Origin: Vitis vinifera
Lineage: Eukaryota > Streptophyta > Magnoliopsida > Vitales > Vitaceae
Reading direction: 5' to 3'
NCBI RefSeq assembly: GCF_030704535.1
Contig: NC_081819.1
Location: forward strand, 16,273,501 to 16,337,500
DNA length: 64,000 bases
Shown: piece by piece, positions 26,101-37,499 of the stretch
How the letters are laid out: each line of letters starts with the position of its first letter
Position numbering within the stretch: the first letter of the stretch is position 1
Made by a program: the position numbers and the translations under genes
The notes under the pieces: generated by a model
Database searches by the model: none
What the model was told of the DNA's origin: nothing
The model's input: only the letters and a program-made list of their open reading frames with translations

Positions 26101-27828
26101 CTAGATCACCCTCAATGGGTCAACAACCGCCTCTCCAACCTCAACAACCAACTCATCAAGTGTCCCAAGGCCCTGACTAGCAACCACCATCGCCTTATCC
26201 CCCCTAGAGAAAGAAGAAAAAGGAGAAACCCGACCTCCAAAGCTAGTAAAAGAACCAGACTCAAGAAATGAGTACCTGGAAGCTTCCTCCAGTAGGGATT
26301 CATCTGCTATAGACGTCCCCCCTGCCTCTGTAATCAACACTACACTGAGAAACGCATCATCAAGACTCCTCTCAAAGGTAACAATCTTAACTCCAAGAGC
26401 CCTAGGCTCTTTAAAAGCCCCAACTACAGACTCCTGGACTAGGCCTTTTTGGCTTAACTTTAGAGAGTTGGGTTGTCCCTTAACCACAGGCCCACTAGCC
26501 TCTTTGTCCACCAAGCTTTGGCCCTTACTAAGGCCCATAGGCCCAGTCCTAACTAAGCCTCGCAACTTAGGCTCTTAGGCTCCAGAGACTAACCCACGCT
26601 TGTTGAACTCGGCCCAGTAACCCTTAGGTCCACTTCCTTCCCCAATTTTTCTCTCTCCAATATCAGAAGAGGAGCACCTTTCCTCAACAACTACCTTCCC
26701 CTTCCCATTTTTATGTGCAACTGCCTCTATATCACCAGCCATACCTAAATTGTGCAATTCAGAGTCAACACCCACTTTCATTGCTCTGACTTCGCCTCTG
26801 GAACACGCTGCTTCAACCATTGGAGCCTACGCTTGCACCTGCGAAGGCCCTACGCGTTAATCTACCTCTCCTCCATCTCTCACCCTTGTCCTCTCCTTCT
26901 CTTTGCATCGACACCACCATCGACACCCATGGTGGCACTTCGCACCACAATTGAATTGCAAAACATGAAGAGCCCACCACCAACTGTAACGTCTCAGGGA
27001 AGTCTTTCCCCTCAGACCTCACCAAAAGCTTGGCCCACTAAAATTGCACGAAGTTTTTTGTGTCATCGTCCACATCAACGAACCCTCCGCAACTATCCCC
27101 CAACTTCCTAAACACCTCCTGGTTCCAGAATTGTAACAACAGACCCACCGCCCTCACCCAACAATGATTAACATGAACTCCAGCCCAATAACAACCTACC
27201 TCGGGCCCTTACCTCTCAATATGAAACACCTTGTCCTCAAAGTACCGAATCCCTTTTGTCAACACCCTCTCTACTTCCACTGCATCCTCAAATTCTGCCA
27301 GGAAAAGCCCACCACCCAAATTCGAAAAACTCACTCCCCTTTTCAAATTCCACAGATGCACTCCCCATCTTCTTAACAAAGCCAACTTAGGGACCAGAGG
27401 TGTCGTTCCACCCCACCGTCCCACCAAACAGAGCCCCAATTGCTCATCCCTGCTCCTCAAGTCTCTGCCCCCAAGTTGAAGCCACACTACGTCTCTTAGT
27501 CTTCCAACCTTTGCCTTTGTAACCTCAGCAAAAGACCTTTTCTCCTCCTCCACCTCCCCCTGATCATCACCAATCCTACCTGCCTTATCACCAACATAAC
27601 CATAGCCCACCTTAACTTCACCAAGGGTAACCACACCAAGAGAACGCAACTTTTCAACCAACTTAACCCAACCCCCCAGGATTCCTCTTCCCTCCGGAAA
27701 GACCAAATAGAATCTCTTCCCTCCCACATCACGAACAGAACAAAGGATGAACCTTCCTGCCTCGTTAGCGCACCTGTCCAGTCTAAATTTCCTTCCTTCC
27801 TCTTCCTAACTCCTTGCCCCTCTCCCAA
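26101..27828 (-). pseudogene. LINE ORF1 remnants (gag-like, DUF4283-type region)
   Basis: The clearest piece is 27727-27209, with the motif GGKRFYLVFPEGRG followed by the WVKLVEKLRSLGV segment usual in the DUF4283 region of plant LINE ORF1 and related proteins. Further fragments lie at 26820-26575 and 26565-26101 in shifted frames. These proteins bind nucleic acid in the LINE ribonucleoprotein. The reading frame is broken several times. Confidence 0.75.
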
Positions 27829-28087
27829 AACTCTCCTCCTTACAGCACACTTCCAACCCTTCCAGCAAGCACCTTAGACTGGATTCGCCAAACCTAATCC
27901 ACAAGGAAAAATCTCTCCATCTCTCCAAGATAATACCACATAGCTTCCCACCAACATCCTCAACCGAAATCTCGAAAGACTTCAACTCCATAGCAAACCA
28001 GCATCTACCCCCTACCTTGTGCCTCATCTCCCTCCCACTCTCACTAGAACAACCAAACTGAAAAAATGAATTGATTATGAAAGCTCA

Positions 28088-28105
28088 AATTGCGAAAATG
28101 AATTT
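28088..28105 (+). repeat. LINE target-site duplication, right copy
   Basis: AATTGCGAAAATGAATTT matches 21942-21959 at 17 of 18 positions and marks the 5' boundary of the LINE. Confidence 0.88.
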
Positions 28106-29230
28106 ATGGGTTAGAGGTTTATATAACGTAAACAAAATTCCATCTCCATTGGATAAAAAGCAACCTAACATTGGAATTGAGATTGGCACTTCCAATTCCC
28201 AGGCCCCAAGTCTATGCAACCAAACATATCACTTAGGACCATGTTTGTTTGCACAGAATGGGATTCGATTCAGAAGTTCCAATTCTTTGGAGCTAAAAAG
28301 CCTCACTTTTACTTTGGGATTGCATCTATGGACTAGTAGCATAGCGAGATTTTATTTTATTTTTTTCCTTTTTTCTTTTTCTTCTGATAGGCAAATTGTG
28401 GCAAATCAAATTTAATTCAATTCCAAATCCACCGGTGTTTCAATTAGACCTGGCACCTAAAATTCCAACTCTATGCAACTAAACATAGGATAAAAAAATT
28501 CAAGAGGTCCAATAAACCATAGAGTACACTATTAAGAAGCTCTTCAAAAAAAGTACAAACACAATGACAAAGGCCTCTTGAAACTAAATATATAATATCA
28601 AAGTGATCTAAGTTAGTAAAAATGGCCAAAATCTTGTTAGGGACAATGAAAGTTCAATTAGAATTGTCACAAAGAGAACATTCCAAATAATAAAATATCT
28701 ATTGAAATCACAGTTAAATTTTAAAAAAAAAAATCAAAACAATGCAAGAACAATTTTGCTACTTTTGCGTAGAACAAAAGGCAATGCATAATTCAAAATT
28801 TATCACAGCAAATATTCATAACTGATGGTTAGCCAGAATGGGATGGGGATTGCACATTCAAATGATTCATAGGTAAAACACACAGCACAAAAAGCATAAC
28901 TCAAAATTTATCAAAGCATGGATTCATAACGTTTGATTGGCCAGAATGGGATGGGGAATGCACATTCTAATGGTTCATGGGCAACAGAGAGAGAAAAAGA
29001 GCACAAAGAACATTTCAAATAAATAAAATATCTACCAAAATCACAGTTCAATTAAAAAAAAATCACAAAATTTCGAGAAAAATTTTGCTACTTTGTGTAG
29101 AGAAGAAAGGTGGTGCAAAATTCAGAATTTATCAAAACATGAATTCATGAATCCTGGTCAGTCAGAATGGGATGGAGAAGAGAGAGTTATCAAAACATAA
29201 ATTCATAACCTTTTTTAGTCAGAATGGAAT

Positions 29231-29281
<51 letters not shown>

Positions 29282-30630
29282 GATTTTCTCAAAATTTCAA
29301 CCATTTTCTCAGGCACATAATAAGAGATTTTTATAAAGAAAAGAAAAAAAAAAAACCTTGGTTTTCTCTTACTTTGCTCCACTTGGTGTGCACCACAAGA
29401 ACCAGATATTCCCACCAGACAAAAAAAAAAAAAAAAATGAAGCATACAACACTCATTAAAATTTTTTTGGAAACCTTAACGGAGAAAGAGTGAAACTCGA
29501 CATAGGTGATTAGAGAGAGAGTTTAATCCGCACTTTGAGAGAGAGACAATCAATTAAATTCCAGTTTTAAGGTTTGAGTTTTACCAATAAGAAGCTATAT
29601 GGAGCCTAGACAAAATCTTTTCCAGTAAAATTTGATGGAAAATGATATATATTGAGAACCCAAAAACCAAAAACTTAAGTTTTTAGAAAATTGGTAACTA
29701 GTATTAGAGCTCTAGTTACTAAATTTCTTGGGTTAAAGTCTTCCCCGCATTATTTATTTGTCTAATTTGTCTGCAACTCTCTCACAACTAATTATCTCTT
29801 ATCATAAATTTTTGTCTTCTTCCCACTTACAAGACCTCGCAGTTTAAGCATTTAACAAAATTAGTAACTCAACAAAGTCAAATTAAAATGATATGTTGTT
29901 GAAAAGAGTTTATCAATACAAAGTATAAAATTTAAAATTTTCTTTTCTATATTTTTATCATAATATGTATAATTTTTTTGAGTGATTCACTCAATTAACT
30001 TTATTTATATTTTTTTAACATGTGAAATTATTATAATAATCAGATTTAATTTTAATAATTTTAATAATTCAGTAGTGATATTTCAATTGATTGTGTAATA
30101 TTTTTGTAAATGTACATAGTGATTAGTGAAGTTGGATATTCAAGTGAAATATATGTTCTGTAAGTTTGAGAAATATCGCCGATATTTCGGTATTTATCGG
30201 TATTTTTACCCATTTTTTGGAAAATTTCTCGAGATTTCCTACCAGTCCAGCCCACGCACAGGATACAAAATCTGTCCAATTTTTATTTTTTTTTTAAAAA
30301 AAAAACATAAGATGCTATTTGGTAATCTCATCATGATTTGCAGGCAAAGGTTATGTCTTTCAGTCTGGCTCAAAAATCGTGGATTTAGGGTTCGTGAAAT
30401 TTAAATCCAATGGCATAAAAGCAAAGAGACCCTAGAACAGATCCAGAACACACAGGGAGCGAGAAAAAAAAAAGCATTTTTTTTTGTTTTCCTCGGGGTT
30501 TTGCATGGATTTTCTCGGAAATCAAACGAGGATGAATTTTCCCGGAAATCAAATGGGGGATGGATTTTCTTGGGAATCAAACGGGGGTTGCAAAAAAAAA
30601 ACGATAATAATAGCATGATTAGATTAGTAC
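28106..30630. other. Probable PDRG1 leader intron, with degenerate local repeats
   Basis: No coding region is supported. At 28674-29190 a segment is tandemly duplicated with a period of about 333 bp (compare TAAAATATCTATTGAAATCA near 28690 with TAAAATATCTACCAAAATCA near 29025). Inside it a smaller motif, CAGAATGGGATGG, recurs near 28835, 28945, 29165 and 29222. Downstream are an AG microsatellite and AT-rich DNA. Confidence 0.5.
29234..29278. repeat. (GA)n microsatellite
   Basis: This is an uninterrupted GA run of about 22 units. It lies in the inferred leader intron of the PDRG1-like gene. Confidence 0.9.
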
Positions 30631-30750
30631 CTGCGAGGATTGAGAGTGGCAGAGGAAAATAGGGCCTTTCTAGGGATTCTCTCGTCTGGAGGGCAACTTC
30701 AGAAAAGGACTCCTTGATGCATCGGGTGAGAGAAGCGAGTGGCCCTTTTG
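30631..30750 (-). other. Candidate first (5' UTR) exon of the PDRG1-like gene
   Basis: On the minus strand a less AT-rich block ends in CCTCGCAG followed by a donor GTACTAATC at 30630. It has no stable open frame and looks like a plant leader (CCTCTGCCACTCTCAATCC). With no other minus-strand gene between here and 21787, the simplest reading is a noncoding first exon spliced to the acceptor near 21813. This is an inference and the upstream edge is approximate. Confidence 0.4.
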
Positions 30751-30881
30751 ATTTTTAGATTTAGTAGAGATAAAAAGGGGGAAACAAATCATGAGAACAA
30801 TTTTCCTCTCTATCTTTATTTTGATTAAATCAAAACTAGCGTTTGAAATATGGATGATATTTCATCGAAATTACACGCCCA

Positions 30882-30891
30882 CGCATCATTA
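30882..30891 (+). repeat. Target-site duplication of the 1.14-kb MULE, left copy
   Basis: CGCATCATTA at 30882-30891 is repeated exactly at 32031-32040. A 9-11-bp duplication is characteristic of Mutator-like elements. Confidence 0.85.
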
Positions 30892-32030
30892 GGCTTTTTT
30901 AACTTTTACGGTCATTTTAAAAAATAATTCTTAAAAAATGATATTTTGCAAAATAATTCTTAAAGTATGATACTTTGAAAAATAATTTCAAATCTACGAC
31001 ACTTTTTGTTACTTTAAAAAGTGTTTCTTGAAGAGACACCTTCTATATTTTTCATATCAATCATAAATATTAAAAAAAAAATTGAATTTACACTAAAGGG
31101 GTCTCTTGAAGAGACGTCTTCCATAATTCCATAAAATTGAATTTACATTGAAAGTGTCTTTGTAATAGACATCTTTCACAATTTTTATATCAATAAAACA
31201 CGTTAAAAAAATTTGAATTTATATTAAAAGTGTCATTTAAATAGACATTTTTCACAGTTTTCGTATCAGTTTCATAATAAAAAATTTGAATTTATAATAA
31301 AGATGTCTTCTTAAGACACATTTTCTATAATTTCACAAAATTAAATTGTATCAATGATTCATTGAAATAATTGAATTTATATTAAAAGTGTATTTTCAAA
31401 ATACACGTTCCACAATTTCATAAAATTAAATTTTTATGGAAAAGTTTTCCTTCAAGAGACACTTTTAGTATAAATTTAATTTTTTTGATAGGTGACTAAT
31501 ATAAAAATTGTGGAAAGTGTTTATTCAAAAGACACATTTAGTATAAATTCAATTTTGTGGAATTGTATAAACTCTTTCAATGTAAATTCAATTTTTTTTA
31601 CTGTGTGACTGATATGAAAATTATCAATGATGTTTTTTCTAGAAACAGCTTTAGTATTAATTTGATTTTATAGTATTATGGAAATGATATTTTTTTAGTA
31701 TAAATTCAATTTTTTTTTAACGTGTATGACTAATAAAAAAAAATGAAAAAGTGTCTTTCGAAGAGATACCTTTAATATAAATTCAATTTCATGGAATTAT
31801 GGAAGGTGTCTCTTTAAGAAACACATTTAGTGTAAATTTAATTTTTTTTAATATTTATAGTTGATATAAAAAATATAAAAGGTGTCTCTTCAAGAAACAC
31901 CTTTCAAAGTGACAAAAAGTGCCGTAGATTTGAAATTATTTTTCAAAGTACCATATTTTAAGAATTATTTTGAAAAGTACCATTTTTTAGGAATTATTTT
32001 TTAAAATAGCTGTAAAAGTTAAAAAAGCCC
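30892..32030. mobile_element. Non-autonomous foldback Mutator-like element, 1.14 kb
   Basis: The left end reads GGCTTTTTTAACTTTTACGG and the right end, reverse-complemented, GGGCTTTTTTAACTTTTACA. Similarity between the two arms runs for at least 240 bp and, more loosely, to the middle, so the element can fold into one long hairpin. A 10-bp direct repeat flanks it. The interior is built of repeated imperfect palindromes around GTCTCTTGAAGAGAC separated by AAATTCAATTTTTTT-like spacers. It encodes nothing and would depend on a transposase supplied elsewhere. Confidence 0.85.
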
Positions 32031-32047
32031 CGCATCATTATTTACTT

Positions 32048-32113
32048 TGCAGTTTGGGGCATTCGAACCGTGGCCTGGGTTCAATCCAGGGCTACCGTTA
32101 AACTATGACGCTC
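32048..32113 (-). pseudogene. tRNA-like sequence (degenerate)
   Basis: The minus strand reads GCGTCATAGTTTAACGGTAG, an A-box-like start. It is followed by a 5-bp stem with a 7-base loop (CCTGG-ATTGAAC-CCAGG) that would place TGA in the anticodon position, and by GGTTCGAATGCC, a good B box. The acceptor and T stems pair poorly, so it is more likely a tRNA pseudogene or the head of a tRNA-derived SINE than a functional tRNA. It begins just 8 bases beyond the MULE target duplication. Confidence 0.35.
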
Positions 32114-33544
32114 TTTGATCATATACATTCAATTTAAATTCATTAAGGTTCATCATTAAAAAAAAAAAAAACTAATTCTAATTATTTTTAAAAAATTATA
32201 TTTAATTGATTAATAAAAATATATAAATCAATATTATAATTTTTTATATTATTTATATAATAATTAAATATAAAAAATATATCATCATTTATTTCATATT
32301 ATTAAATGTATTTGAATTAAATAAGTTATAATTTTAATGTTAAATGTATCATAATTTATCTCATTAATCCTATTCTAAAAAATTGCTCTCATTTCACTTT
32401 TAAATTTTTTATATTTATCCTTTTAAATTTGAATGTTCTTATTTTAAAATATTAAAAATATAAATTTATTTTAAAAAAACTAAAATATAAATAATAATGA
32501 TAATAATAAAATTCTAATATTTTATAAATTAAAATTAATTTAATAATATAAATAATAAATTATATATTACGACCGATATATCATTACATATATATTTTTT
32601 TATTCATAACAATATTTATATCAATTATATTTACAAAATAACTTAAAAATGTGAATTTTTATTTATTTTATAATTTATAGTTTTTTCAAATATTTTCATG
32701 AATTTTTAATAATTTTTACTTTATCAATTATCGATATTTTTGTCAAAATATCCATTGATATTTCTTTTATATTTCCAATATATCTGTAAAATTTAAATAC
32801 TGATATATTTATATTTATAGATATTTCAAACCTTTGTGAGTTGTGAAACTTGAAAATGAAAGTAGTCGTGATTTAATCTCAAAAATTAGCCTAAAAATTA
32901 AACCAAAGGGGCCTACAAAATACTAATCAAATGGGCTAGAAAGTGAAACATGAAAATGGGTCAGACAAAAGGATAAAAAAAACCATAAAATTAAAAATGA
33001 AATTGATTAAATTCATAAATTTGGAACAAAGAAATGAGGACAAAATTGAGCTAAAAAAACTTTAATAGTAAAAAAGACTTTGGGCAAATTTTGATTTTCA
33101 TAAAAATATTTTTTTTTTAATATTCTGGTCCTAAACAATAATTTCAACATATTTAATAAATAGAAATGAATTTAATTTGTCATTCCTATTATATGTTTTA
33201 ATGTTCTAAACATGACCTAAATGTATTTTGGTTCTAATTATATGACACAAATTTATTTTTCAGTTCAAAGTGGTTACCATCATATTTCAAAATAAAATTT
33301 TAAAACTTGTGATAATAAGATAATGTAAACTAAATTTAAGTTATATCAAAATAACTTTAAAGAGAACAATAACTTATAATTCAATTAATCCTAATTTTAA
33401 ATTCATGTAAACTTGTAAGTTATTAATAAATTAATATAAATATGCCTTATTAAAAATTTCAAAATAAAAAATAACAATAATAGAACTTTAAATAATGAAA
33501 AATAAACTAAAATAAATAGTAATTATTTAATTAATTTATAAAAA

Positions 33545-33605
33545 TAAAAAATAATAAATAATAAATAATAAATAATAAATAATAAATAATAAATAATAAA
33601 TAATA
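33545..33605. repeat. (AAATAAT)n microsatellite
   Basis: A 7-base unit repeats about 8 times with almost no variation. Confidence 0.85.
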
Positions 33606-33959
33606 ATAATGAAATGTTAGATTAATGAAAAATAAATCAAGATAAATAGTTGTTATTTAGTTATATTTCAAAAATAAAACAATTTCAAAATTTCAAAATA
33701 AAAAATAATAATAATCCAATGTTAAACTAATGAAAAATAAATTAATATAAACATGTCTTGTTATTTATTTAAATTTTAAAAATAAAAATTTATAATAATT
33801 GAATAGTTGTTATTTAATTAAATTTAAAAATAATAATATTAATCAAACGTTAAATTAATACAAACACGTTTTATATAGTTGTAATTTAATTAAATTTCAA
33901 AAATAAAAAATTTTAGAATTAAAAAGTTTCAACAAAAAAAAAATAAAAGTCCAAATAAG

Positions 33960-34493
33960 GGTTTATAGATTCATCTTTTGGGTGTGGGAGCTTGGATCAC
34001 GCTAAAATAAAAATTCATACTAAAATTTAAAAATTCTTATACAAAGAAATCTTTACACCACCATGAAATGTATTTTTAAAAAAAATGAAAATATTTGCTA
34101 CACTCTAACAACGTAAACCATTGACATACAATACTAATACACTATTTTTTTTTTCTTTTATTTCTTTCATTTGCTCAATATATCTTCTCTTAATTGAAGT
34201 TGGGATATACTTATCTTTTATTTTTAACAATTTTAATTTTATCATTTAATTTTACGAATAAAAAATAAAAATTCATTAGTGATAAAATTTATAAATAAAA
34301 TACAAATATATCCAAGAAAAATTTGACGGCTTAAAACATTTTTTGATAGATTGAAATTTGTTATCAAATTTTATTATTAAGTTTTGAAGTTGGAAAACAT
34401 TAATAAGATATAATGTTTTACAACTAAAAAGACGTTGAAGAAAAAAATACATTAAAAATTATATTGAAGTTATCTCATTCTAGAGCAAATTTT
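33960..34493 (+). repeat. Dispersed direct repeat, left copy
   Basis: TTTTGGGTGTGGGAGCTTGG followed by a segment with CACCATGAAATGTATT and TTTGCTACACTCTAACAA recurs in the same orientation at 63229-64000. The two copies bracket the membrane-protein gene and its nested transposons. The right copy holds about 250 extra bases after GGGAGCTTGGAT. Confidence 0.75.
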
Positions 34494-35984
34494 TCAATAA
34501 TATATGTAGTTGAAAATAAATAAAAAAAAATAAAATATATTTTTTAAAAAACTAAACTTGAATTTATATCAAAATTATACACGCCTTGAATTAGTGAGTG
34601 GTAATGTTTATTTTACAATTTTTTTAATGATACATGTAGTGATAATTTAATGGTAAATTATAAATAAAATAGTGGAAATTGAATAGTTTTATGGTATTAA
34701 ATAAATGATGAGCATTTTTGAAAGAAAAAAAGAAAAGGATAAAATACTTTAACTTTTATAGATAAAAAGACTTTTTTCATATTCAATAACTTTTATTTGA
34801 TATAAATGAAAATGAATATTTTTTTAGAGGGATTTTTAGGTGAAAATGTTTTACAATTTGTTCTTAAGATAGTACCGATTTTAAAATTAATTAAAATAAT
34901 ATATAAATATAAATGACATAAATAACTCTTTATCATAATTATCTTTCCAATCTTTTATTTTTTCTCTCTCTTTATTATTTATTAGAAACTTCTATATAGA
35001 AAAAAACATATTAATACCATTATTTTGAAAATTCATTAATACAAAAAAAAAAAAAACGAAAATGAAGTATGTCCATTTTTATCGTGAAATTATTACTAAG
35101 GAAATCACAAAAGAAAAAGAAAAAATTTCTTCTACAATCTAAAATACTATTACCATAACCATTTGATAGAAAAAATCATAGAAAAAAATATAATAAATAA
35201 AATAAAAATTCAAAATTCTTATTAAAAATAATTTAATTGGAATAATAAAAAGATATGATATTATCGTTATTAATTATTAAAAATTAATAATTAAAATTAA
35301 TTTAAAGTTAATTCATATTAAAAAAAAATCATTCTAAATACCAAGAGGTATGATATGATACACATCATTACTAAGTATTAAAAATTAATTTTGGAATTCG
35401 AAGGATACAATCTATTAAAAATTGAAACTTAAAATTAATTTTCAAAAATTAGATTATCAATAGTCTACCTATATAGATTTATCATAATAATAAATTTTAA
35501 TTTAAATAATTGAAATGAAATAGTGATAAAATTAATGTTTAAATGATTAAAAAACAAATATATAACCTATAAGACAAGTATAAAAACTAAGTTAATTACT
35601 TATTTATAAAAAATATAAATAATAAATAAATGTAAAAGATAATAATAAAATTTGATAACGAATTTTTATCTATTATATATATATATATATTATTAATATG
35701 ATGATTTTTCATTTTTATTTTTTGAGTTAGGTTTCTTTTTTGATATATAAATTTTTTTTTTTTTTTTATGTCTTTGATATTGTGTTATCTCAGTTTCAAA
35801 AGAAATGAAAATTATTTATCCCACATGGCTTCAAAACTAAAAATATTATATACATTTATTAATTCCTTACAAAATACAAGTACAACCAACCTGTGAGCAT
35901 TCAGATGATAAATGAATTTAGAGAAGATCGATCCATCGAAAATATTGTCTTTAAGTAGGAGAAAGTCTCGACTCGATAAAGTGG

Positions 35985-36710
35985 TGGACTAAAAGTGCAT
36001 ATTGTCTTCAAGTAGGAAAGGTATTGTCTTCGGGTAGGAAAGGACTCCACGGGAAATCGTAATCGTAGTTGCATATATTGTCTTCGGGTAGGGTCTTCGG
36101 GTCCACCGGAAATCCGGGAATCTTCGGGTAGGAAAGGACTCCACCGGAAATCCGGGAAATCGTAATCGTAGTTGCATATATTGTCTTAGTTGCGGCGGGA
36201 AATCGTAGTTACATATATTGTCTTCGGGTAGGGTCTTGGGTAGGAAAGGACTCCATGGGAATTGTAGGAAAGGACTAGGACTTCGGGTAGGGTCTTGGGT
36301 AGGAAAGGAAATATTGTCTTCGGGTAGGGTCTTGGGTAGGAAAGGACTCCATGGGAATTGTAGGAAAGGACTAGGACTTCGGGTAGGGTCTTGGGTAGGA
36401 AAGGAAATATTGTCTTCGGGTAGGGTCACATATATTGTCTTCGGGTAGGGTCTTGGGTAGGAAAGGAAATATTGTCTTCGGGTAGGGTCTTGGGTAGGAA
36501 AGGACTCCATGGGAATTGTAGGAAAGGACTAGGACTTCGGGTAGGGTCTTGGGTAGGAAAGGACTCCATGGGAATTGTAGGAAAGGACTAGGACATATTG
36601 TCTTAGTTGCGGCGGGAAATCGTAGTTACATATATTGTCTTCGGGTAGGGTCTTGGGTAGGAAAGGACTCCATGGGAATTGTAGGAAAGGACTAGGACAT
36701 AAATGGTAGA
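35985..36710. repeat. Complex minisatellite just upstream of the membrane-protein gene
   Basis: Short G-rich modules are shuffled and reiterated: CTTCGGGTAGGGTCTTGGGT, AGGAAAGGACTCCATGGGAA, TTGTAGGAAAGGACTAGGAC, ATATTGTCTTCGGGTAGG and GGGAAATCGTAGTTACATAT. Composite units of about 60-110 bp recur in tandem, with the left side more diverged than the right. Long ORFs on both strands (for example 35989-36510 minus) are only translations of the repeat. It ends about 20 bases before the start codon at 36732. Confidence 0.85.
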
Positions 36711-36731
36711 CTCGAAGACCATAAGTAGGAT

Positions 36732-37347
36732 ATGGATCTCTCTCCAGCTACACCTGCAGAGCAGAAAAGAGCAGCACTTCATGGACAGACAACGGTATGC
36801 TCTCATTATTGAGAAAGCTTTTATTATTGAATTTCAGTAATTACTTGTTGATTAAACACTCAAAAGTAATTTCATTTCTTGGCATCACAGTGAGCAAGAT
36901 CAAGGATCAAGTGAATCCCTTGAGATCCAAGTTTTTTTCGGCTACCTTTCAATATTGGGTGTCCTCCTCGCAGTGAAATATCAAGGCGTCAGCGTTTCCC
37001 TATTTGAGGAACATAAAGGGATTATATATATTTTTGTTATTGTTATTTCCATCTATGTTGGAACAATTATTGTTGGTAAAAAGTTTGGGACGAAGGCTAT
37101 TGAGCCCATTCGACTCCTCTCTGTCACAATTGCCCCAGTCTTACTCTTCTTCATTTTAGTTCCAGAATTAGGATGGCCGGCGCTTGGTTTATGGGTTATC
37201 CTTGCAGCAAAATTGGCATGGGACTACTCGCTTGGTTCATGGGTCATCATTGCAGCAAAAATGGCATGGGACTACTTACGGCAACTATATCATTATCTTC
37301 TTCACCAAGCAAGTCATGGGACTTTTCTCAATAGTACAGTAATTTAA
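36732..37347 (+). pseudogene. Small multi-pass membrane protein gene, 3' end split off by a MULE insertion
   Basis: I do not recognise the family. Exon 1 is 36732-36794 (starts MDLSPATPAEQKRAALHGQ) and exon 2 begins at 36895 after an AG acceptor. Hydrophobic stretches suggest four or five membrane segments (for example YIFVIVISIYVGTIIV and SVTIAPVLLFFILV). Near the C-terminus a 16-residue unit is tandemly repeated (LWVILAAKLAWDY then SWVIIAAKMAWDY). At 37319 the coding sequence runs into the outer MULE. The frame then reads nine residues of transposon end and stops at 37345-37347, giving 171 residues. The original frame continues without change at 61699-61760 to TAG, and the uninterrupted protein would be 182 residues. 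The truncated form keeps all membrane segments and could still be stable, but it would lack the native tail and 3' UTR. Confidence 0.7.
37309..37318 (+). repeat. Target-site duplication of the outer MULE, left copy
   Basis: GCAAGTCATG at 37309-37318 lies inside the coding frame of the membrane-protein gene and is repeated exactly at 61689-61698. Confidence 0.9.
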
Positions 37348-37499
37348 AAAAGTTATGCTTAAATTATTGTAGTAGAAGAAGTTATTACAAATATACGATA
37401 GTTTTTGCCACTTAGGAGAGAGGAGATAGGAGATAGGGTGAGAGAGGAGAGAGGGTGAGAGAGAGGAGAGAGGAGATAGGAGAGAGGGTGAACGGATAT

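Larger units (their letters stand above)
21960..28087 (-). mobile_element. L1-clade non-LTR retrotransposon (LINE), full length but decayed
   Basis: The element is about 6.1 kb on the minus strand, with its 5' end near 28087 and a 3' poly-A tail (T run) at 21960-21969. Its order is that of plant L1 elements: a gag-like ORF1 with a DUF4283-type region, then ORF2 with endonuclease, reverse transcriptase and a C-terminal zf-RVT segment. Many frameshifts and stops break both ORFs, so this copy cannot supply its own proteins. An 18-bp target duplication with one mismatch flanks it. It lies in the inferred leader intron of the PDRG1-like gene, on the same strand as that gene. Confidence 0.92.
32114..35984. 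other. Very AT-rich intergenic DNA
   Basis: No gene is supported. The stretch contains a 7-base AAATAAT microsatellite at 33545-33605, long A/T runs, and a segment (33960-34493) that is repeated near the window end (see the separate entry). Confidence 0.5.

Noticed and set aside
28185..28490. Repeated TCTATGCAACCAAACAT-like pieces suggesting a MITE
   Set aside because: The pieces are short and imperfect, and I could not define paired ends or a duplication.
35989..36510. 173-codon minus-strand ORF with repeated DPTR and PYPKTIY units
   Set aside because: It is entirely minisatellite. The plus strand over the same region also has a long repeat ORF.
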